From Lineus longissimus (lineage: Eukaryota; Nemertea; Pilidiophora; Heteronemertea; Lineidae), in the NCBI RefSeq assembly GCF_910592395.1, contig NC_088310.1:17179501-17243500 (forward strand): a stretch of DNA of 64,000 bases. Reading direction: 5' to 3'. The notes beneath the pieces are model-generated. The model did not search any database. It was not told the DNA's origin and saw only the letters and a program-made list of their open reading frames with translations. Positions 12,001-24,000 of this stretch are shown piece by piece. Positions within the stretch are counted from its first letter, which is position 1; each line of letters starts with the position of its first letter. The position numbers were made by a program, and so were the translations under genes.

Positions 12001-15000
12001 TCCAACTGACCAAGAAGGGGGTCTCCTTTCACTGGATTGGAGAATGTGAGGCGGCATTCAAAATACTGCTTGAAAGACTTACAGGCCCGGAAGTCATGGC
12101 TTACCCTAGGCCTGAGGACACCTTCATACTAGACACTGATGCCTGTGATGTGGGAATAGGGGCAGTACTGTCCCAGGTACAGGACGGGCGGGAGCGGGTG
12201 ATTGCCTATGCCAGTGCAACCCTAAATAAGGCACAGAGAAATTATTGTGTCACAGACAGGGAACTATTGGCCGTGAAACACTTTATTGAGTATTTCCGCC
12301 AGTATCTCCTGGGGAAGCCCTTCATCTGCCGCGTGGACCACATGGCATTAAAGTGGCTCTTTTCCCTCAAGGACCCCAAGGGCCGCGTTGCACGGTGGAT
12401 CGAGATCTTGTCAGCTAACCAATTTACCCTGAAATGGAGACCAGGCAAAAAGCACCAAAATGCTGACAGCATGAGTCGCTGTCCCAACCCGATGGACTGC
12501 GCCTGCCCTACCAATGGCGAGGACATCCCCTGTGGGTTATGTGCCAAATGTGACAAGAAATCGGCTGACATGCAAAGTACCATGTATCCTGGCACTCAGC
12601 CAGTGCGGCGAATAACGCGTGCCAGGAACAGGCCTAATGCTCAGGCCCAGCCTAGCTGGGCGCTGCCCTATGCCCCACCGGACCTAAGACGTCATCAGGC
12701 CAAGGACCCAGACATAGGCCCAATTCTAAGTTGGTTCGAAACAGGCACACGGCCATTTGGGGCGGTTGTATGTGAAGCCAGCCAAGCCACCAGACATTAT
12801 TGGAACTGTTGGGACAGCCTTACCCTCACTGACGGCATTCTGTTCAGAAAATTCAGCAGGAAAGACGGGACGGGTCACCACGAACAATTCCTTGTTCCCA
12901 GAGTCTTGAGGTCAGAAGTCCTACGAGAGATGCATGATTCTCCATTGGCTGGCCACCTGGGAAAGAAGAAATGCCGTGAGAAAACATTGCAGCGATTCTA
13001 CTGGTATGGGGTGCGGATAGATGTTAACCTGTGGGTGTCCCGATGTGATCTCTGTGCACAGATCAAGAAGCCCCCAAACCCCCGAGAGCCCCGATGGGAA
13101 AGATGACTGCAGGGGGGGTATTAGACAGATTGTCGACCGATGTACTTGGACCCCTCCCCACCTCAGCGCGTGGGAATAAATTCATACACGTCATTACTGA
13201 TTCTTTCAGTAAGTGGGTGGAAGTATTTGCCACGCCAGACCAGACTGCCACCACCACGGCCAACCTCATTCTCAACGAGGTGATCGCCAGGTTTGGAACA
13301 CCAATTGACATCCACTCAGATCAGGGTCGAAACTATGAGAGCAACATCTTCAAAGAGTTGTGTAGGTTGCTTGAGATCAGGAAGACAAGGGCGTCTCCTG
13401 CAAACCCCCGCTGTAACGGGCAATGTGAACGTTTCAACAAGACCCTGATCCGGATGATCAAGGCCTATCTGAAGGGTCAGCAAGACCAATGGGATGTTAA
13501 CTTAGGATGTCTGGCTGCTGCCTACCGAGCCACTCCAAATGAGTCGACGAAGTTAACTCCAAACCTGCTCATGTTAGGCCGTGAGGTTCGACTACCGGCA
13601 GAGGTGATGTTCCCGTACAGACCTGGCCTCGAGGATGATGAGATAACGTCTTATGGCGAGTATGTGGACAAGTTGCGTGACACGATGGTCCATGCCCATG
13701 ATGTCGCCCGGGAAAATTTGAAGGCCGCGGCTGAAAGACACAAGCAGAATCATGATGGCAAGGTCGTCTTTACCAAGTATAAAGTTGGGGATGGCGTCTG
13801 GTACCTCACAGATATAAGTCAGCTGGAGATAGCCCCAAAACTAAGGAAGGCATTTCAAGGCCCATATCTAATCATCAAAAAAGTGAACGACCTTGACTAC
13901 GTCCTCCAGATGGATAAGCGGGGAAAGACCAAACTGGTCCACCACAACAAGTTGAAACCATATGAGGGCCAGAGTCCGCCGTTGTGGTTTAGGAGCGTCA
14001 GGCGGAAGTTGCCTGAATGATGTCATACGCTGTCATGTATAGAACATGTACACCACTGGTATACATGCAGTAATTGTCCTTGTGGCGCCTGGGGACGAGA
14101 TTGCTCACGGGTGACCTTATAAATGTGAGCGGGTGTGGGCCTGGTGGCAGTCAAGAGCTGCTCTCCGTACTGACAGCGTCGTACGTTATATGTTATTATT
14201 AAAGTTGTAACCAGGAGATAGGAGGTGCGTAAGTATCATTCAGTTATATATTGCGTAATTATTGGCCGATGTAGACGTCACATTGGCGGCAGCGGTGAAA
14301 TTACGAACACAAATTGGGTAGTTTTGACGTGTGAATCCCAGTGAAACTGACGTGTATACTACATACGCTACCATTGCATTGCCGATTGCATGAGACTTGG
14401 CCGTCACATTCACTTAAAAAATGGCCGGGAAATACACGCCAACAGTTCGTTTCGGACCCAGGAAGGGTACACCTACCTCTTTTGAACTAGCTGACACAAT
14501 AAGCATGTCTGTAACTGAGCATGATATGTCGGAAAGTGGCGATCTTGACTCCGTTTTGGCCTTGGACAGATATCGACGGCGGTCAACAGACCGCAGTCGA
14601 GAATCCCGATCTCGCCTCCAGGGTACAAATCGTCGGAGATGGAGCAGGCAACTAGAACAACAGGCTCTTGAAAATAAATTGCGAGATGAGATTCGAGAAC
14701 TGGAACAGGCCTTGAGACGAGGGGAAGTAAATTTGGGAAATTTACCGAATAGGCCTTCAACTAGAAATCACGATAGGAAGTTTCTCGACCGTAGGCCTGC
14801 CTATGGTTATACCGACTATGAATTGCCTGTTCGCTGTGGTGAGAGGCCCTACATGCCGTCTTCTCACGAGTTACTCACCAGTGGCAGCCGGAGGCAGGCA
14901 GACAACAGCCTAACTAGAGTTGCTCGTGAGCACGTCGAGAGGGTTCCGAGGCAGTCTTCTCGCGAATTACTCACGGCTCGTGAGTATGGTGAGCTACTCA

Positions 15001-18000
15001 CTCATGAGTTACGCACAGCTCGGGAGCACAGCAGGCCGACTCACGAGTTGGCTGCTCATCATGAGTTACTCACGACTCGCGACTCACAACAGGCCGACTC
15101 ACGAGTTTGCTGCTCATGAGTTACTCACGACTCGTGAGAAAGGTGAGACGACTCACAACAGGCCGACTCACGAGTTTGCTGCTCATGAGTTACTCACGAC
15201 TCGGGAGGAAGGTGAGGCGACTCGCAGCAGGTCGACTCACGAATTGGCTGCTCATAGGTTACTCACGACTCGTGAGCATGGTGAGAGTGTCCATAAGCCC
15301 ATCCTCGAGTTATTCAGTGCGGAGAGAGACGAGTCTTATTTTCCTCAAGAGATGGTGACCACGATTCAACCTACCCATCCGTCGGACAAGTTCTACCCAA
15401 CCAACGAAAGAGGGAGTCCAACTCATGAGTCACCTGATTCTGCTGATGTGAGAAGTAGGCATGTGACGCTTCTCAATCCTCTGGAGGAGGTCAGAAATTT
15501 TAGGCCTGCGCATCAGACATGTCCGAGGAATATTAGGCCCACGTGTGAGCCCCTCACAGTCCGCAAGGATCTGTATGACAATGACTGCCCACAAACTGAG
15601 GAACCGCAAGGAAAGCCCTCGGGTTTGACCCGTGAAGCGCACACTGAGTGCCCGAATAGGATTGACATCATGACAAGAGAACGTTATCTGTCTGATATGT
15701 CACCGGCGAGGCCAAGACCGACCCCTAGATTACTTCCATCAGCTGGTCCACCACCAGAAGGACATAATGATGGGCAGAATACAGGCAATGTTACACCTCA
15801 AGTGCAGCAAGAAACAGACCCGCTGAAGCCGAGATGCCCGTCATTGAGGCCAGATACGTTTGATGGGAGTGGAATCCTTGACGATTTCCTGTCACATTTT
15901 GAGGCGGTCGCCGATCTTAATCAGTGGAATATTGATCTTAAAGGAAAATACCTGGCGGCAAGTCTGAGGGGGACGGCACAAAGTGTTCTGAGTGATCTTG
16001 AGCCTTACAAAAGGAAGCAACATGATGCGGTGGTTGCTGCATTGAAAAGGAGATTTGGTAATGAAAATCAAATTGACCTGTTCCGTGCTCAGCTGAGGTC
16101 CTACAAGAGGAAGAAAGGGTCTTCACTAGCTGAGTTATCTCAAGAGATCCGCCGCCTTGCAAGGAAGGCTTACCCAAATGTGACACTAGAACTGATGGAC
16201 TCCTTTGCAAGAGACCAGTTTATTGATGCCTTATTGGAAACGAATCATCAATGGTTTGTAAAACAATCGAGGCCCAGGACTTTGCGAGATGCAGAGCGAA
16301 CTGCAGTAGAATATGAGGCCTTCCAACAGGCAACGTCAGGGAAGCAGTCTGACAGTACCCATGTTCGTGGGGTGGCTACATCAGACCAAAGTAACGACAA
16401 CGTTGTAAAGACCCTGGAACAGTTAGTGAGGTCGGTACAAGAGTTAAAACTTGCAAATCCAAGTACTGTGTCAAACAACAGCACTCGCTCGGTACCCAGA
16501 ACAAATGACCAATATGGAGCCAGAAAGCCATCCAGGAAAAGCAGCCTCACTTGCTATTTCTGCAAGGAACAAGGACACTTTAAACGGGAATGCCCTGCTT
16601 GGCAGAAAGAAATTGCCCAGGCCCAGGGAAACGAGGAAATGCCGACCTTGAGGGCCAAAGATCGGCAGTAAAGGATGAGGGGCCCGTCGTGGACATGCGT
16701 GCCATGGGAGCAACAGGAGAGGAAAACAGTAGTCTGTACATCCCAGGTTACTTGGGGGACCAAAGAGAGGAATTTCTCATTGATTCTGGTGCATCAGTAT
16801 GTTTGCTGAACCCTAGGGTATACAACAATATTCCAGAAGAGGATAGACCTGCTCTGGAAATGTCAAAGGGTAGACTGATAGCGGCTAATGGAGAAAACAT
16901 ACCTTTTACTGGAAAGGCTATGTTTCGAGTGCGCTTCAATTCAGTACAGGTGGACCATGAGTTCTGGGTAGCTGATATACAGGATGACACCATACTGGGA
17001 CACGACTTCCTCAGTAAATACTGCCAAGTAGACTACATGAACAACAGGGTTATATGTTGTCATCAGGAAATCCAGGGTTGTGGAGGGAGTGCCAAAAATG
17101 CCTGCCGTCGAATTGTGTTAAAGAGCAAAGTAGCAATTCCTGCCAGGAGTGAGCAGCTAGTCACGTGTGAGATAGCAGGCACATCATACGGATCCCAGGC
17201 AGGATATATATCACCTGCGACGTCCCTCCTCGAAAAAAATGGTCTCCTAGTTGCCAAAAGTGTGGTCGACATGTCCGGAGAGACGACCCCCATCCGGCTC
17301 CTAAATCTATCAGAGGAGCCAGTAATTTTGAGGAAACATACTTTGATGGCTTGGGTAGAGCCTCTTATAGAAATACCTCAAGGGAGTAAACCTGAAGAAA
17401 AGGTTAGGACGACAAAGAAAGCAGAAGACAGTCTGCAACCAAAACGGAAGGATGGGCTGTTTGTGCCTGACCACCTAAAAGACCTCTTCCACCGCAGCTG
17501 CAAGCACCTCGATCATAAGAAAAAGCTGAAGGTGGCACTTCTTCTTCGGGAATTTGCTGATGTTTTTGCAAGAGATGGAGATGATACAGGCCGTACCACA
17601 CTCGCAAAACACTCCATTGACACTGGGGACTCTAAACCGATAAAACAAGGAAACAGGAGACTTGCACTAGGTATCAGAGGAGAAGTCACTGAGGAGATAA
17701 CAAATTGGGTTAAACGCAAAATTGCTGATCCTTCTAATAGTCCTTGGTCATCTGGCATAGTACCAGTGCGTAAGAAGGACGGATCGCTCAGGATCTGTGT
17801 GGATTATAGGCCTCTTAACGCAGTCACAAAAAAGGACTGTTACCCCCTCCCACGAATTGACGACTCACTGGATGCATTGTCAGGCAGCGAGTGGTTCTCC
17901 ACCCTAGATTTGAAAAGTGGATACCACCAGGCAGAAATGGCGAGTTTGTCTGACAAAGAGAAGACAGCTTTCTCTGTGCCGGGGGTTGGCCATTTCCACT

Positions 18001-21000
18001 TCAATGTCCTTCCATTTGGTTTAGTTAATGCGCCTGCCACATTTCAGAGGTTAATGGACATGGTGCTGAAAGGCCTTCCATGGGATATATGCGTTCGATA
18101 CTTAGACGACATCATTTCGCATCATACGAAATTTGATTCTGCTTTGGATGGTCTGAAGGAAATATTTGTGCGCCTCCGGGATGCAGGGCTTAAGCTCAAC
18201 CCTAAGAAGTGCAACCTCTTCCAGAAGAAAGTAGCCTTCCTTGGCCATGTCGTGAGTAAGGACGGAGTTAGCACAGACCCGGAAAAGGTTAAAGCAGTTG
18301 TGGAATGGCCCATCCCGAGAAGTCAGCGAGAGGTGCGATCATTCGTCGGTTTGGCATCGTATTATCGGCGATATATACGTAACTTTGCAGCTATTGCAAA
18401 ACCCCTGAACACACTCATGGAGAAAGGAAAGACCTTTGTTTGGGATGATGATGCAGAGACCGCATTCATAACATTGAAACGGAAACTGACCGAGTCACCG
18501 ATTTTGGCGTATCCAAGGCCTGGTGAACCGTTCATTCTCGACACGGATGCCAGTAACACAGCAATTGGTGGAGTGCTGAGCCAGCAGCAAGAGGGCACAG
18601 AAAAGGTCATAGGATATTTTAGTCGATCCCTGAACAAGAGCGAGCGCCGGTATTGTGTCACACGAAAAGAGATGTTGGGAGTGGTTGATAGTGTTAAAAA
18701 CTTCCATCATTACCTCTATGGCCAGAAATTCCTGGTAAGAACCGATCATTCAGCACTACGGTTTTTAATGACCTTCAAGCACCCGGAGGGACAGACCGCC
18801 CGATGGTTGGAAAGACTGTCCCAATATGATATGGCAATAGCACACCGTCCGGGATCTAAGCATATCAATGCTGACAGTCTGTCCCGCAGACCAATACCTT
18901 GCGTCAATTGTAAACAGTGTGATAAGCTGAAACTGATGGTCGAAGATAAACCAGACGATGACCTAGCACCAGAATGCCTGCATCAACACCAGTCGGAGGT
19001 CCCCACGATGCCGGAGCCTGTCCTTGTCGTACGGACAGAATCCTTGGGCAGACATGAATCGAAGGAGGAGGATCTGGTCAAAGAAGACAAGGGGAAGGAT
19101 GTCCGGTGTAATACTGGTAGCAGGGAGGACAACCCGAGGAAATGTACACAGAACGAAATGAGAGTGACGAATGAACCAAAGACAACACCTATGAGAGAGC
19201 GGGTATTTCAGATTATCAGAGCCGTACAGGCAGATGAGCCAGTAGATACAGACACTGACTGGGCCTGGGATAGCCAATCAGTGAGGAAGGCTCAGTTGGA
19301 GGACCCCGAATTAGCAGAGGTAGTGAAATGGTTGGAGTCTGGCACACAGAGACCAGATTGGAAGGACATTTCACATCAGGGCATAAAACTCAAATCCTAC
19401 TGGAATCAGTGGCAGTGCCTGGTGTTGAAAGATGGCATACTATGTCGACGCTGGGAGTCCGACAGTGGAGAAAGTGTGTTGCTGTTAGTGGTTTCTTCCA
19501 GGTTTCGTGCCAGGGTACGACGAGAATTGCATGAGGCACCGGCTGCAGGCCACTTTGGTTTCAAACGAACATTGGCGAGAGTACGACAAAGGTTTTACTG
19601 GGCTGGAATGAGACGAGATGTGGAGATCTGGTGCAGCCAATGCCTGCCATGTCAGCAGAGGAAGGGTCCCAGGAGACGCCGAGCTCCCATGAAACAGTTC
19701 AACGTGGGTATCCCAATGGAGCGCATAGCATACGATGTGTGTGGGCCATTCCCCGAGTCGGACCATCATAACTCCTATGTTCTTGTAGTTGAAGACTACT
19801 TCACTAAATGGGTGCAGGCTTTCCCAATACACGATCAAGAAGCAACGACTGTAGCTGACTGCCTTGTCGATCGTTTTATGGCGATATTTGGGGTACCAGA
19901 TTTGGCGCACTCTGACCAAGGCACCAACTTTGAGTCGAAGGTTTGGACAGGGGTGTGCAAGCGACTAGGGTGCATGAAAACCAGGACCAGCCCGCAGCAT
20001 CCTGAGTCTGATGGAATGGCAGAGCGTTTTATGAAGACTTTAGGAAACCTCATATCAATGTTCTGTGACGAAAATCAATTCGATTGGGACATCCATCTGC
20101 CGCTCCTGATTATGGCGTACAATTCGTCAAAACATGAGACCACAGGGTTTAGTCCATCCCAGCTTATGTTTGGCAGGGAGCTTGCGCTACCTGCTGATTT
20201 GCTATTTGGTACTGAATACCCTGGCCAACCTGAGTGCAATCCCTCTGAATACCTAGAGACCCTGTTAGACAAGATGGACAAAGTTCATAATCTTGCGAGA
20301 GACCACTTACAGATGTCAAGCAACAGACAAAAGGAGTACTACGACCGCAAGGCCAGCTTAGAACCTTTTGCTGAGGGAGATATTGTATGGTTTCACGATC
20401 AACCAATCCGAAGAGGGAAAAGCAAGAAATTGGGAAAACCTTGGCGTGGGCCTTATCGGGTGGTACGCAAAATATCCGACTTGCTGTACCGTATTCAGCA
20501 AGGTCCAAAATCGAAGGCCAAGGTCGTCCATATTAATCGCTTGAAACCATTCATAGGCCCGACACCAGAGGGGTTAGATTGGGAAATTGTCAAACCAACA
20601 ACCCCAACTGATACAAATAAGGATGTTACAAATCCTGACCAGCAGCCAGCTCGGCGTAGCACCAGAAAAAGAAAGGCTGTGGTCAGACCTAACCTATAGA
20701 TCCTTCTAGTAACACGGGGTATCCATTTCTCGTTCCAGATGGCAGAACAGCCCTTCAAAAGATACGTGTGCAACCAGTGCGAATATGCGACCGACCGTAA
20801 GGCCAACCTGGAGCGTCATGCAGACAGATGCCATCCCCCGAAAAGGAAGGAAGTGGCCTCGTCAGTGGTGGTTGTAAATCGGTCCTCCTACCCAAAGGTG
20901 ACGGGTAGCCCGATGGCCGACCTTACCTCACCCAATGTAAGTTTAGGGGAGGTAGAGGGCGATGGTGATGAGGCTTTGGAGACTGTTAGTCATGTTAGTA

Positions 21001-24000
21001 CACCGAAACGTAGAAAGGTGGTAAATACAGGACCCCCCTCACCCGACTTTTGTGTTCGCGAAAGCCGGCAGGAAGATGGCGATGTGGAGGCCGTGGAAAC
21101 GGTCAGTGGCAGTGCACCCAAACGCAGAAATGTTCTAAATTCAGGGCCTACCTTGCCCAGCTTCCGTGTTCTCGTTGGAGAAAAAGGACCACGTCCGGAA
21201 ACAGAAGGGAAGAGGACCCTACGTCTCGTCGGAAGGCGGCTGTTCGACACCGCACGGTACCGGGTGAAGGCCGTTACCGAGAGAGTTTGTCATGTGGACG
21301 GGACCCGCGAAGAAATCACTTACGGCCTGGAATAGACCCCTCAGGATATAATTTTTGTATATATGTGGACATTCTTGATTGTGTTGGACTTTAATGTTCC
21401 TATACCATGTATAATGTGTTTTTGGACTGGCAGTGAACATATTTAGGAATTCTTTGGACTGGAGCAGTGGATTCTGGATTTGCGTCAATAGTTTGTTTTT
21501 CTAGTGTTGCGAGTTAGTGTTTGGACTGTTATGTTGTTATGTGTTGGGGTACATTGTACAGGAGTACAACCTCTTAATAGAGGTGGGGGTAATGTGGCGC
21601 CTGGGGACGAGATTGCTCACGGGTGACCTTATAAATGTGAGCGGGTGTGGGCCTGGTGGCAGTCAAGAGCTGCTCTCCGTACTGACAGCGTCGTACGTTA
21701 TATGTTATTATTAAAGTTGTAACCAGGAGATAGGAGGTGCGTAATAAAGTATCATTCAGTTATATATTGCGTAATTATTGGCCGAGGTAGACGTCACATC
21801 CTGTTTTGAATGCTGTACTAGTAGCCCTTTCTATCGATGTTTTTGGCTGACAGTACTTGGAACTACTAGTACTACTATATCCACTGTAACCACAGTCATG
21901 TTGATGTCACTTATTATGCATATATATAAATCTGTATTTTGGGGTTGACCAGCCCCCCCCTCGGTGTTGAGTTTTCGTATATTATTGATGTGCTGGCTGA
22001 TGCTGCTGCCATCCATGGTCGATTGATGTGAGGGTATGCCACGCCCATGATGTCTTCATGGCCAACTGGGTCACTGGTATAGCCCAGGGTGGTGTTCCAG
22101 TCAGCTGGAAGGGAAAATAGAAGACTTATTACAACTCAGGAACTGCTGTTCCTCATTTACTATCCATACTGATGTCGGGTCGTGGTCAACTTGTGGCCGA
22201 TACTCTAAACACAGGGTGTGTACTTTAGCGAATATGACATTCCGCTCCGAGGGTGCATGGCTGACGCATGATGTGTTTCACTTATGTAAATGATGAATTA
22301 ACCGGAGATATGCTTACGCTTCACTTCTCTCGCTTCCAGATGGACGCCCTCGCTTTTGACCTTGAATTGGATGCCTTCTTGAATGACGACTACCAGCCAG
22401 AAGGCCAAGAGATCCTCGATTGTCTCCTTTCCTCACCGAAAGACAGGCCCGACCGAGCAAGTTCCGCGGGCAGCCAACCCACCACCCGCCAACCCAGCTC
22501 CGTCTCACCTGTTACAAGGGGCGGTGATTGATGAGGCGACTTTTCCACCCGCTCCCCAGCAACTAGAGGTGCTGGATGCCATCTTCCGGCTAAGCACCCA
22601 GGTAGAGGGCATTCAGGCCATGCGCCAAGCTAGAGTTGACCCTCCAAAGCAGGCGGAAGCCAAGAATGTCAGTGTTAGGAATGAGCCAGACACCCCTGCC
22701 TCACTTTTATCACCAACGGTCCAGTAGGAAGTTGTCATGGCAGGACCAGAGCCGACCCTGCCACCAAAGAAGCGGGCGCGCCAACACTCCCCAGTAATGC
22801 CGCCCCCACCCCCACCACGACCCCGCAGTCAGAGACACCAGCGACAACAAGTCAGGAGTACCATTCGAGTTGCCCACTCGACTGGCCGCGTGGCAAGGGG
22901 GAGACTCCCGGAGGTTAGCCCCGCTGTGGAGGGATATCACGATAGGATGCGTAATATCCACAAGCACCTCAACTCCCAGCGACGTTAATCCCCTCCCCCT
23001 TTGTCACCCGGATTACCCAGTCGATGTTGTAAATATATATCATGTTGATCAGTTCCTGTCATATCATTTCTTTTACCATGTTCTAGATGTACATATCATA
23101 TTATTTCTGGCCGCCATGTAGTTCAGTAGTTTGTTTAGTTAGTTGATTTAGATTGAATTTAAACCTGGAGTTTCTCATCCTGGTGCTATACAAGGGTGCT
23201 AAACAGATGAGTGGTGTTAGCTGTGGTTCTGACATTGTGATTGTAAATGGTTCCGTTCGTATATTTGTTTCTTGCCAGGGCGTTGTTTTACTCGACATTC
23301 CCATCCACATTCACTGTCCCTTTATATTATTGTATTGTATCAATGTATGGTAGTGTACATTCGTCATACCACACACGTTTTATATTGAATTATATTAAGT
23401 CCGCCTAGGACGGCTGTGTTTTAAAGAGGGGGATAGTGAAACGGTCACCAAAATTACCTTCTCATTTTCGTAACCTTTTATGTAAACCTAGTTCCAGGCA
23501 CAACGGTTTATTTCGTTTATTTTCGGACAAATTGTCAACAACTCTTTCTATCAATTTCCTGGATGCGTCGCCATTTTATCGGTCATGTGACCTGGACGGC
23601 GGCCATCACTGTTTACAATTTCCTCGTATTTTTATTGGTTCTTCCTATCACGTGAGTGGCTGAGGAATGCCGAATGACCTCCTTTCCCACAGCACCGCTA
23701 AAGTCAAAATTACATTGTTACCTCTCTCACGAAAACTTCTTTTAACTTGCAAATTTGGAACTTATCTCGATTAATCGTAAGCTTATTTAATCACTCCTTA
23801 GCATGTGCCTCGAACTACGGTGTTTTAAGTTATATTCAGTGCGATCTCTGCCAGGAAACGAAGGCTTTTGTATCGGGTTGCTTGGTGATCTTTTCATATT
23901 TTAATTGGGGGTGTCTTTGTGTGCGCAGTGCATTGTGGATCGGAATGTCAGTTGAATTATCATGTGGTCACGTGGACTTCGGGTATTTAATGGGATAGCG

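Larger units (their letters stand above)
14077..21802 (+). mobile_element. Ty3/gypsy LTR retrotransposon, element 2, nested in element 1
   Basis: LTRs at 14081-14282 and 21593-21798, both TGTGGCGCC...GTCACA, flanked by the 4-bp target duplication TCCT (14077-14080 and 21799-21802). The two LTRs differ by one 4-bp indel and about one substitution, so this insertion is younger than element 1. The order is gag, pol (by -1 frameshift), then a C2H2 zinc-finger ORF, polypurine tract and LTR. Pol and the accessory ORF are intact. Gag carries a 14-bp deletion in its tandem repeats. Confidence 0.96.

Noticed and set aside
13743-14020. Chromodomain at the end of element 1 integrase
   Set aside because: The C-terminus ends shortly after the GPY/F module and has no chromodomain-like aromatic pattern.
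14860-15290. CRISPR-like array
   Set aside because: The repeats are gag-coding tandem units without unique spacers, in animal DNA.
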